Shown here piece after piece: positions 31,711 through 40,497 of a DNA stretch of 64,000 bases. The notes under the pieces are model-generated. The model ran no database searches, was not told the DNA's origin, and saw only the letters and a list, made by a program, of their open reading frames with translations. The stretch is from Pseudocercospora fijiensis CIRAD86. Lineage: Eukaryota > Ascomycota > Dothideomycetes > Mycosphaerellales > Mycosphaerellaceae. The stretch's first letter is position 1. Each line of letters starts with the position of its first letter. A program made the translations under genes and the position numbers. The stretch spans positions 2,088,172-2,152,171 of the forward strand of contig NW_006921533.1 of NCBI RefSeq assembly GCF_000340215.1, in the 5' to 3' direction.

Positions 31711-34335
31711 ATGGACGCCGATACCGATGCTGCCACGAGTCCGGAGCTGCGACATTCTGTGCCTCATGAGCTAACAGGAAGTCCTGTGCAGCCTGACACT
31801 CGCCTCCGCCTCCGCCTCCGTGAAGAAGAGCAAGAAGAACCAACGGCCCACCAAGACTCGCCTCTCTCGCCTCTCTCGCCGCCCCTATCACCGCTGCCAC
31901 GCCATCCATTCGACTTCAGCTTCCCGACCCTCAATATCGACGGAAGCACTGACGAATTGACGGCACACCAGACCCGGAGCCATCGCACTCCGCCTGCCGC
32001 CCTCAGTGCTCTCGGCGCCAAAGCTACTATGCACGAACCAGACACGGCCAGCGAGTCGGGCAGCTCGCAGGCCAACGACCAGTGGGAGCTCATCGACAAC
32101 CTCTCCGACATCTCCAACGACGATCACGACACCGCCAGCATCACCTCCAACGACCGCGCCAGCGAGGACGCTGAGTTCACCCCTGAAGATGCCAATACTG
32201 AGGATGAGCTAGACGGGCATGATGACACGCTTCTATTGATATCACCAGAGCAAGTTGGCAGTCTGCCTACACCAACGAGCACCACAGCCTCATTTGTCGA
32301 CGTGTCACGCGAGCCTCCTCGAAGCCCGACACCTAGCCTAGCTTCTTCGCGCCTGCGTCAGGTCAGAGCAGAGAATGATCTGATCGACTCGTACATGTCG
32401 GAAAATCAGGAGACGCCTACACAGTCTACGATTCACTCTGCTGCCACCTTCCGACGCTCCACAGCCTTCAACACTCTCGACCTCGACCACCAGACTAAGC
32501 GCATACTATTCATCTCTGAGAGAAGAGTACCAAAAGATGCTGTTGACCTTATGTGCTCGAGGATTGCTCCTTGCATGTCCCAAGCTGACGCCGATGCTGC
32601 CTCCAAGCATCGAGTTGTCCGCCTTCCACTAACACCGGCTGGCATCACTCCACCATCAGCGACTGTCGTCTGTGGCGATGATAGAGTCTCTGCCACTGTG
32701 CAGCACTGCATTGGAGCCGACCGGCGTTCATTTGGATCTCATGGACTGCGTATACTAGATGTCGATGGCGAGCACAGCTCAATCTTCACTATTGGCGGAG
32801 ACGGTAAGATCGACTTGCCAAAGCCAGACATCGCTGTCATCTATCTCGACGGAGAAGCCGATGGTCGTCACAGCTGGATCTGGAGTGCTTGTGATGCAGT
32901 GCGAAGCATCCAGGTCCCGGTCCTCGTCATCTACGAGTCCAAGCACGACACCAGAGCGCTCATCCGTCATATCAAGTCAGCGAGACCGAAGCCACGAGAA
33001 CGAAGCCGCGACCAACAACTCTTCCTCGATGCTAAGGACTTCATCAATACTGATTACTCCACCTTGACACAGCAGATCCAGACTCTTCTGACTCCTACAC
33101 ATCCCTCGGAGGGAAAGAAGAAGGCATCTTATCGACTTGGCAAGCCTCTGCAGTGGATTCAGTTACTCCTGCTGTTCATCGGCTCAGGCGTATTGCTATC
33201 GCTCTTCGGCCCTAATCCCGCTCTCCAGCTACACGCTCGACGTGCCGCACTATCTTTTTCTCTCCAGCAGGCCACAAACTCGCCCAACATCACGTCAGAG
33301 CTGAATTTGCAGCATCTATTGCCGGAAGTACCAGCTAGGTGCTACCAAGATTGGAGTTCCAGCTTCTACAACCTTCTGAGAGGCGCCTCTGCTACCCAAG
33401 CGGAATGCACGGCGATTCCCCACTTCCAGGCATTTCGCCCGAATCACTTCGTGCTGTCACTGCCAGGACAGCGCGGCTACCCAGAGCCAACATCGACTAT
33501 AGTTCACAAAGCCGATGGGAAAAAGCTCGACTTCAACCAGACCAAGCTCGTCGATGGCGTCTACCTTGTGACCTTCGATCCTGATGAAGCCTGTGGATCA
33601 GTGACGGTCAACATGGCTACCAAGAACCCCGCCACGAATGTTACCGCTCCACACCATTTTGGCCGCTGTATCTACAGACGCTACGAAGCCGCCAGCACAG
33701 ATGTGAGCAAGGCTGTGAGCAAGGATGTCGCTGTGATGCGAGGCAAGGCTAAGCATCTCGGCGATAAACTTTCTACCGAGCTCGGTGCAGGCATGTGGGC
33801 AACTAAGAACGTCACATCCCAAGTCGCCCAGTATGTGTCTCGGGAGCTGCAAGTTCTCAACCGGGAGCTTCAGGTCATTAGCAATACTGCTGCTTCCATG
33901 TTCGGCAAGGCTGCCAAGGCCAGCAATTATACCGCAACAACTCTCACCAAAGATCTGATGGCCATACAGAAGGACTTGGTCAAGTTCACCAAAGGCCTTT
34001 CGACCTCTGTCAAGGACAAGGTCGAACTTGCCAAGAGTAGCTCCAAGTCCTTGATCTCCTCGCAGCTTTCTCTGTCCCGTGAGCGGATTCAAGGCTTCAA
34101 GAAAGCATGTCAGCGGAAGCGGGCAGGCAAGCCAGTCTCAAAGCCGTCACTGGAGAAAAGGCTCGACGCATGGGCCGAGAAGAACATCGGAATCTATGCT
34201 GAAGTCAAAGCCTTGCAGTCCGAAGTCCGCGATGTCCAGAAGTTGGGCAAGACGCTTCGCGAGTCACGGGAGGCTGAGGAAAAGAGGAAGGTGGAGAAAG
34301 TGAAGCGTGCATATAACGTTCGTGGTAATCGCTAA
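31711..34335 (+). CDS. Large acidic single-pass membrane protein, function unknown
   Basis: Single exon, 874 residues from ATG 31711 (CCCAGCATGGAC). The first ~270 residues are acidic, S/T/P-rich and disordered. Residues about 270-470 form a globular part (RILFISERRVPKDAVDLMC, VPVLVIYESKHDTRALIRHI), followed by one clear membrane helix at about 484-506 (QLLLLFIGSGVLLSLFG). Downstream is a presumably lumenal or extracellular region with sequons (NIT, NQT, NVT, NYT) and cysteines. The protein ends with basic, heptad-like helices (KALQSEVRDVQKLGKTL). Orthologues are expected in related fungi, but I cannot name a family. The GxV/YxDGE pieces near residue 390 resemble a Rossmann-like receiver fold only loosely. 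Confidence 0.82.
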   Translation: MDADTDAATSPELRHSVPHELTGSPVQPDTRLRLRLREEEQEEPTAHQDSPLSPLSPPLSPLPRHPFDFSFPTLNIDGSTDELTAHQTRSHRTPPAALSALGAKATMHEPDTASESGSSQANDQWELIDNLSDISNDDHDTASITSNDRASEDAEFTPEDANTEDELDGHDDTLLLISPEQVGSLPTPTSTTASFVDVSREPPRSPTPSLASSRLRQVRAENDLIDSYMSENQETPTQSTIHSAATFRRSTAFNTLDLDHQTKRILFISERRVPKDAVDLMCSRIAPCMSQADADAASKHRVVRLPLTPAGITPPSATVVCGDDRVSATVQHCIGADRRSFGSHGLRILDVDGEHSSIFTIGGDGKIDLPKPDIAVIYLDGEADGRHSWIWSACDAVRSIQVPVLVIYESKHDTRALIRHIKSARPKPRERSRDQQLFLDAKDFINTDYSTLTQQIQTLLTPTHPSEGKKKASYRLGKPLQWIQLLLLFIGSGVLLSLFGPNPALQLHARRAALSFSLQQATNSPNITSELNLQHLLPEVPARCYQDWSSSFYNLLRGASATQAECTAIPHFQAFRPNHFVLSLPGQRGYPEPTSTIVHKADGKKLDFNQTKLVDGVYLVTFDPDEACGSVTVNMATKNPATNVTAPHHFGRCIYRRYEAASTDVSKAVSKDVAVMRGKAKHLGDKLSTELGAGMWATKNVTSQVAQYVSRELQVLNRELQVISNTAASMFGKAAKASNYTATTLTKDLMAIQKDLVKFTKGLSTSVKDKVELAKSSSKSLISSQLSLSRERIQGFKKACQRKRAGKPVSKPSLEKRLDAWAEKNIGIYAEVKALQSEVRDVQKLGKTLRESREAEEKRKVEKVKRAYNVRGNR

Positions 34336-35034
34336 GGATATCATGATCTGGCAACCAGCATTGGCGTTTTAGATTTCGTTGTTTTCTGTCTTGAGATATC
34401 ACTGGCGCACAAGAGGCATAGGGTTGGAGCTGGCGCTGGGACATGGACGATTTGATGGGATTGATGAGATGATACCAAGGAACAGACACCACGCGAGAGA
34501 TACCAAGAATCCCTGCCTTCTGACTTACAGCACGGCGCCTTGGAGTACGTACGAGCCAACGAATGATTTTCTTTGGTAGGGCAGTGGTTATCCTACTTTA
34601 CATATATCGCTATTACATACAGCCATGGACTCTCATTTTCATGTCAGGAATGCACTGGCGAGGCATTCATCGAATATCGCTCTTGTGGTTCACCAATGTT
34701 TTGAAATGAAGAATGATTGATCGGTATATTGCCGAGGTGAATCTACTCAACTCAACTCGAAGCAGTGAGTAGGCAGCAGCAGCAGTAGTAGTAGTAAGTA
34801 GTAAGTACAAGACGCCAACCACTCCTAACATTTCCTTTCTTTCTCGCCTTTTTCGCCAGAACTCCTCGCTCCGTGTCCGATTCCCTTTTTAATCCCAGTC
34901 ACGTCAAGCTATAAATGCAGTCCAGAAAGGCAGGAGGTTCATGAGGTATCAAGTGATCAAGCAGGCGCGGCTGTCTCTTGACGCGTGGTCCGTCGTGATG
35001 ATCGCGTGCTCTGTGCGGCATTGACATGGGCATT
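34336..35034. other. Convergent intergenic region with microsatellite
   Basis: Contains a compound microsatellite, (CAG)n followed by (TAG)n and (TAAG), at about 34774-34806. No gene recognised. Confidence 0.5.
34774..34806 (+). repeat. Compound CAG/TAG microsatellite
   Basis: Consecutive GCAGCAGCAGCAG, then TAGTAGTAGTA, then AGTAGTAAGTA units in noncoding DNA. Seen directly. Confidence 0.85.
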
Positions 35035-36122
35035 CTATGCCACTGTGCTCATGTCGACGCGCTTCTCGGTGAAATCCCAGAGCATCTTGATGAGTTGGTC
35101 TGGAAGGGTGTACAGGTCGACGTGGAATTCGCCGTCTGGGGGGAAAATTAGTCAAGACGCATGATTATTAGGAGTTGTAGGGAACACTCACTCTCAACAT
35201 CGTTCTTAGTGTAGGTCTCCTCCGACTTGTTGTCATGGACCATCTGGACTACTTGGAGAGGTCGTCTTCAGACAGGGTTGGAAGAGCCTCGGCGAGCTTC
35301 TCCATATCGACGTTGCGGTTGGCCTTTTGACGCTTCTTCTCGGGCTTTGCTGCTGGAGCGCCGTTGACTGCTTCTCCGGCTGGTCCGGATTCCTTCAGGC
35401 GTTCGAGGAGCTCTGGCTTGGGATTGCGGAAGGTCTGAAAAAGTCTTAGTAGCTGTACTATTCTCTCTCGCCTTGGATCTCAAAACGAGCTCTGGCCGTC
35501 TGTACTCACCACTGAGTGTGTGCTCTCGTATCGCTCATTTTGGAAATTGAGATCATGGGACAGTGTCTGATCACCGCCTTTCGGCGCGCCGACTGGTGTG
35601 AGTATGATCTGCATGTCGAACTCTCCCCATCCCTTCTCTCGGATCGTGAATGGCGGCTGCTTGAAAGCTATTACCCCGTGTCAGCGCCAAGTCCCGCTTT
35701 CCCACATATGCGCCTCTTTCGCTGATGTAGTCTTACATTGCTTCGCTCTCTTTCCGAAGGATTCGTGCAGGAGATATGTCGCCTTCTCGAAGCAGTTCGC
35801 TGGCATGTCTTCGCCATCTGGGCCCACGAGGAAGATTTGAATATCCCAAGCGCGCATGGGGAAACCCTCGACCTCTGGGGGATCGTCGCTGACGCTTCGT
35901 CAATTATACCGGCTGCTATCACTGCGACAGAGATGTGCGACTTACATGACATGCTGGGAAGTGACGAGCTTCACCGTTCTCTTGACCTGTGCCTGCGAGG
36001 TTAGTCCACGCTTTGGAGCCATTGCTGCGTTCAATGCCGTGGGTGTGGTGGTTGTTGATGTCAAGACCTGAGGTGGGAGAAGATGCTGGCAGTGGTTGTT
36101 GAGAGGTACTCACGTCAGGCAT
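35035..36122 (-). CDS. TAF14: YEATS-domain protein Taf14, apparent frameshift in exon 5
   Basis: Six exons: 36114-36122 (MPD only), 35946-35986, 35737-35888, 35510-35667, 35192-35434 and 35035-35135. The YEATS domain reads VKRTVKLVTSQHV, EVEGFPMRAWDIQIFLVGPD, CFEKATYLLHESFGKRAKQ and FKQPPFTIREKGWGEFDMQI, then DLNFQNERYESTHSVTFRNP. YEATS domains read acetyl- or crotonyl-lysine on histones. The C-terminal ET domain (VVQMVHDNKSEETYTKNDVE, GEFHVDLYTLPDQLIKMLWDF) binds partners. Yeast Taf14 sits in TFIID, TFIIF, INO80, SWI/SNF and NuA3. At about 35255-35262 the reading breaks: after ALPTLSEDDL the frame hits TAG four codons into the ET region, while the conserved continuation QVVQMV lies one base off. 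Exon 5 is 243 nt where 244 would keep frame. The first coding exon holds just three codons. Confidence 0.88.
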
Positions 36123-36968
36123 TGTCGCGTTGTCTTATATGAATACGGTAGAATGCGCGCTGTCTGAAGCCGATCGCATGCGCCGTCACTCTGTTCTTTG
36201 TGAAGTGAAATGAAGAGCGTCTGCTTGAGCAAACTGTCGTCGCGGAGTAATGGGCTGTCGGCACGCGTGGTTGGAGAGGGGTCAGAAAGAGGTGGCGGGC
36301 GAGGGTGGCAGTGAGGTGAAGCGCGTTATGTATATTGAAGTCGAGCTCTGATGTGTGTGGGCGCATGCTCGCTGGATGTCGGCCAGGGCAGGGCAAGCCG
36401 ACCTGCGGGTCCGGTCCGGGTCAACCCTGCTATCAGTACGCGTGCTCAACCGTGGTACACTGGTACTATTTGATCAGGGCACGCTCGTGCTGCTGCGTGT
36501 GAGGACGGGAAATGAAGAAGTTTTGCAGTATGTGAGGGATAAGGGTGTGTTTGCACTGTTTTTGGTCTATCTAACTAGGTCGCTGTCTTTCACAGCGGTG
36601 CCGGCAACAATTTGCCTGTTCATCTCGTAGCAGCAGGTTCTGCTTATTCAATGCCATGCAGAAGGGTATTGTGCAATGATTGGGATCAGTAGTGGTTGGA
36701 GGTGCAGAACGGAACGCCCAGATAGTGCTGTGTGGTGTTGGATCATCAACTGGCATGTGCTTGTCACGTCACAGCTGCCGTAGGAGAAGTGCCGTGATCG
36801 ACCTGAGATGGTCTCTCGATGTCAGAGTGTGTGCGGGTGCATCCTATTCTTGATTTCGTCTGGTTGCTGTCTTACAGCAGACTATCAGAAATCCGCCGAA
36901 TCTGCTGTATTACTCCCGCCAGACCATTCGATGTCAGCAGAAGAAGGGCACGCCTTGACTTCCGACTT
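36123..36968. other. Intergenic region 5' of TAF14 / 3' of RanBP1
   Basis: About 850 bases. The plus-strand frame 36355-36630 has no coding features. It should hold the TAF14 promoter at its left end. Confidence 0.5.
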
Positions 36969-37770
36969 CTACTCGGTCTTGAACAGCGCCTCGTTCTCTT
37001 GCTGGGCCTTGATGAAGGCCTCCTTGAAAAGATTGGCGTCTACGAGCTTGTTAGCATCGGCTTTCTAGACCATATTCGAAAAGTGCTACTTACTTTCAGC
37101 GTTGCCGAAACGAATGGCAAGGGTCTGTGCCTCTGGCTCGCCCTCAGAAACATCTGCAGCGGCATTCCATACCCAACTGCGGTCGCTGCCAACATTTGGT
37201 GAGAGCTTCATGTCCGGAACAACTGTGATCAAGTCAGTATCTCCGTATACCCCACCCTCGAGCTGTTCGTGACATACTGTAGTGGTTGGCGCAGACCTTG
37301 AGGGTCTTGTCTCGTCGCATAACCAATCTGGTCTTTCCGTTCTCCTTGTGCTTAAGAAGTCGCACATCACCAGTACCTCGCTCCTTCCACTCTCTGCTGT
37401 CGCGATCGAACTTGAAGAGCTTCGCGCGCATCTTGAAAGTCTGCTCCTCAGCTTCCTCGTTCGTCTTAGTCTCAACCTGCTGTGTAAGGTGCACGACTGG
37501 CTCGAAGTGAACATCAGCCTCTTCCTCATCTGCCTTCTCGTCGTCATCGCCCTTCTCAGCAGCCTCTTTTTCCTTTTGCGCCTTGGAGCTGCCCGACCGA
37601 TCGTTCTCCTCGTCATCATCTTCCTTCTTCTCTTTCTTGGCGCCTCCGCCAAACATGCTGAAAACATTGTCCGTTACTGCCGATACGGTCTCTGCGGCCT
37701 TCTCGGTCGTGGTCTTCTCCTCGGGCTTGGCCTCGGTCGTGGTCTCCACCTTCTTGTCCTCGTCTGCCAT
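36969..37770 (-). CDS. yrb1: Ran-binding protein 1 (RanBP1/Yrb1)
   Basis: Three exons, 37278-37770, 37094-37222 and 36969-37039, give 230 residues; all phases agree. An acidic, lysine-rich N-terminus (residues 1-87) precedes a complete Ran-binding domain. This starts [19 protein letters not shown], then [59 protein letters not shown] and [18 protein letters not shown], and ends [18 protein letters not shown]. RanBP1 binds Ran-GTP, promotes RanGAP action and releases export complexes in the cytoplasm. The C-terminus ([13 protein letters not shown]) is the usual helical end. The long acidic tract is characteristic of fungal homologues. No oddity. Confidence 0.95.
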
Positions 37771-38454
37771 CTTTGCGGTTGGTTGTGGAGTCTTCTTTGA
37801 TCAGATTTCTGTTTCGTTGCTCAAAAGAGTTTTGTGGTTTGGTTGAGGTTCAGGTCAAATTCGACGGGTAGGGAACTAGCAAGCGGCGGTGGTTGCGCAC
37901 GGATCAGGCACTAGCTTCACACCCCTGGCGACCGCGACCCTCGCTCCCACACGCGACAATCCCATCTTCTTCACATGCAACAGACTTCACAGGACTGTGC
38001 ACGTGCGCAACAGGCTTTCATGGAAACACGAGACGGGGCAGCCCATCCTTCGAGCCACAATGCAGAAGATTACACCGTCAAATGCTTGAGGCCAGGTAAC
38101 AGCGTTTGCGAGGCTCACTCAGCAAGGCGCTTTTATATCAGACAAGACGACACACCTTGACTGGTACATTGCACAAGCGGACATAGATGTAACATACGAG
38201 CTGTCAGACCTAAACTCGGTTGGCCTGAAGGCATCTTGAGAATCTATGCCCATGGATCCTTGCTCATGCACACGGACAGCAGAACGAATCTTCAATCACG
38301 CACTCCTGCTTCTCGATATTCAACACCCAGCGCCCTATCTGCTAGAGTAGACAGCCTTCGAAGCATGAACATGGCGGGATCAAACAACGCAGAGCGTCCA
38401 ATGTTCGGTCCTGTAAGCGAAAAACATCAATAATGTCTACTTGCAGCAATACTG
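37771..38454. other. Divergent upstream region
   Basis: About 680 bases between the RanBP1 start and the next plus-strand gene. Plus-strand frames at 38236-38433 could belong to a 5' exon of that gene, but the phases I tried hit a stop, so this is not claimed. Confidence 0.45.
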
Positions 38455-39051
38455 ATGACATTCAAGCATCCAACCCCCGCCATTTTCGCCAAAAAATGGA
38501 TCAGCGAGTTCTCCAATGTGGCCAACGAATACAGAGAGGGGAACTACTCAGACACCCCAAGATATACTTCTAAATCCTTCGACCTCGTTTTGGCATTCAA
38601 TGCTGAAGCCAACACTCTCGGCTTCACCAAAGATAACATGCCGCCAGAACACGCTGCAGGGCATCCTGGTCCCGAGAAAAACCCATTCGTCTATGCCCAA
38701 GCCACCCGGACCGTTGTCAATACAACTCTCATCCACTGGACTCGTTTGCGCGAGGGCGAAGTTATTGGAGGCAAGCAGTGGCACACCGCGAGCGCAAATT
38801 ACAAGACGGCAGTCAATGCGCTATTTTTGAAAGTCGATCAGGCTGAAGAGGTTGGGCTTTGCCAGACTGAGATCGATCAGGAGTTATTTGAGCGTATGGC
38901 GAGGAGTGCAGCAAGTGATGATATGCTTGAGAAGAGGGGACCAAGTTGTGTGGCACACCAGAAGGAGATTGTGAAAGACTTGGCTAGGCCTAAGGAGGAG
39001 CGCATCATGAGGCCAGGCGATTTGCGAAGTGGAGTTCCGAAGTGGACTTGA
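38455..39051 (+). CDS. Hypothetical protein, 198 residues
   Basis: Single exon from ATG 38455 to TGA 39049-39051. Soluble, mixed charge; no signal peptide or membrane helix. Segments such as FAKKWISEFSNVANEYREGN, PFVYAQATRTVVNTTLIHW and DQELFERMARSAASDDM suggest an alpha-helical fold. Codon use is coding-like. No family recognised. A possible intron just upstream (GTAAGC...TTGCAG at 38414-38448) hints at a 5' UTR exon. Confidence 0.6.
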   Translation: MTFKHPTPAIFAKKWISEFSNVANEYREGNYSDTPRYTSKSFDLVLAFNAEANTLGFTKDNMPPEHAAGHPGPEKNPFVYAQATRTVVNTTLIHWTRLREGEVIGGKQWHTASANYKTAVNALFLKVDQAEEVGLCQTEIDQELFERMARSAASDDMLEKRGPSCVAHQKEIVKDLARPKEERIMRPGDLRSGVPKWT

Positions 39052-39415
39052 TCCTTATTCAATTGGTGAGTAGAAGCCGGTGAAGTATACCGATCGTTCA
39101 ACACTGCGGTGAAAAGCTGCTACTAGGTAGTAGAACAGGTCAGCATGTATATGGTATACAGAATGGGATTGGCTCGAGGTATGTCCATCTAGCTGACGAT
39201 GTCGTGAACTTTGTTTTCTGCATCTCGTCAAAGGTCACGACTGTTAAGCAATCAGCTCACCATCATTGTGAATAATGCTTGCACTTCAAAAAATCCCACA
39301 TAAGAGAACAAACTCTTCACAAACAGAATCTAGATTTCCCAAAGCAAATGTATGGCCCAATCGCTCTCCTCAAACCCACATCCCACAATCAAACCAAACT
39401 ACCCAAACCCAACCC
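39052..39415. other. Intergenic region between two plus-strand hypotheticals
   Basis: 364 bases with promoter sequence for the coiled-coil gene. The in-frame ATG at 39275 could extend that gene by 47 residues. Confidence 0.4.
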
Positions 39416-39751
39416 ATGGCCCACCAACAACGATCCTCCTGGCCCAAAAGCTTCTCCTCCTTCGACTCCCTCGAAGAAGAAGCCTCGATCATCAGCACAA
39501 TGTCAAGCAGCGAAGTTGCAACATCCTCAATCTCAGACTCAACTCCAGTCTCAGAAGACGAACTCCAAAGACGAGCTCTTCAGGCCTCGATCGAGACACT
39601 CAAAGAAGAGATTGCGGCGTTGGAGAAGCAGCTCAAGGATACTGCGCAGGAACGTATGGAGATTAGATTGGAAATACAGATTTTGAGGAGGAATGAGACA
39701 TTGAGACTTCAGAGGTTGAGGAGGGAGTTGTTGGATGCTGGGATGGTGTGA
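39416..39751 (+). CDS. Small coiled-coil protein, function unknown
   Basis: A frame open from ATG 39275 to TGA 39751. I favour the internal ATG at 39416 because the stretch before it (..QTESRFPKANVW..) is low-quality, N/Q/T-rich and AT-rich. From 39416 it has 111 residues: an S/T-rich acidic head, then a continuous heptad-rich helix (RRALQASIETLKEEIAALEK, LRLQRLRRELLDAG) suggesting a parallel coiled coil. No family known. Confidence 0.5.
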   Translation: MAHQQRSSWPKSFSSFDSLEEEASIISTMSSSEVATSSISDSTPVSEDELQRRALQASIETLKEEIAALEKQLKDTAQERMEIRLEIQILRRNETLRLQRLRRELLDAGMV

Positions 39752-40463
39752 AGGTTAGTGGGAAGGGGGTGGAGTGAAAGCTGGGGGCCGTGGAGATTTT
39801 TAGATGTGGGAAGAGGAATGGGGTGGGGTGAGGTGAGGTGAGGAGAAGTGGTGCTGTCTGTATGTTCATGTAGTCCTCCCACCGTTGCGTCCTTCAATGT
39901 GAGATATATAGGATTACGAACCGCAGACCATTGGTGTACATTTCAAGAGGGATATCGGATCAGCTTGTGATCCACTACAGATTCTCACTTGCTTTTATTT
40001 CCAGACATAGCTCCAATCAGCAAGTACAGAACAGCAACACGGGGTGCATGGCCAGCCCTGGTCCTACGAAGGTGCTCGAACAATATTCGTTCACTTGTTA
40101 TCCTTCGCGCAAGCTTGTGCGACTGCCATGCACATTAGTACGCGAGAAACGCATTCATTTCCACAGCCATGAATCAAACGAAGAGCGAGTTAATGATAGC
40201 TTGTATTTGCTATGTGCACAGGGCCCCGTCCTTCGCCCTGTACCGTCGACCTCCCCAACTCAACTTCTTCTCGAAGGAGATTGTGGTCGTCCGTTCCTAC
40301 TTCATTACTACCTACATGTTTTCCCTTCCATCCTTGCTCCCTTGCCTTCACACCACTGTCCTCCTTGTCTCCTCACTGCTTCTGCTGACTCCTCCATTGC
40401 GCCATATCCAAATTTCTTTCCATCCTTGCTCCTTGCCTTCACACCACTGTCCTCCTTGTCTCC
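39752..40463. other. Convergent intergenic region with direct repeat
   Basis: Runs of GGTGAGGTGAGG near 39825-39845. An 80-base segment at 40326-40406 is repeated at 40418-40497, the second copy overlapping the end of the next gene (separate entry). No gene. Confidence 0.55.
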
Positions 40464-40497
40464 TCACTGCTTCTGCCGACTCCTCCATTCCGCCATA
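40326..40497. repeat. Tandem direct repeat, two ~80-nt copies, period 91-92
   Basis: Copy 1 (40326-40406) and copy 2 (40418-40497) both read TTCCATCCTTGCTCC...CACCACTGTCCTCCTTG...CTCCATT..GCCATA, with one indel and about three substitutions. Copy 2 contains the stop codon and last codons of the SIM-repeat gene, so copy 1 looks like a recent duplication of that gene's 3' end. Confidence 0.88.

Noticed and set aside
31764..32117. Long minus-strand frames opposite the 874-residue gene
   Set aside because: Antisense shadow of a serine/proline/glutamate-rich coding region.
37282..37800. 172-codon plus-strand frame over RanBP1 with many leucines
   Set aside because: Antisense of the acidic/lysine tracts of RanBP1, which gives artificial hydrophobic runs.
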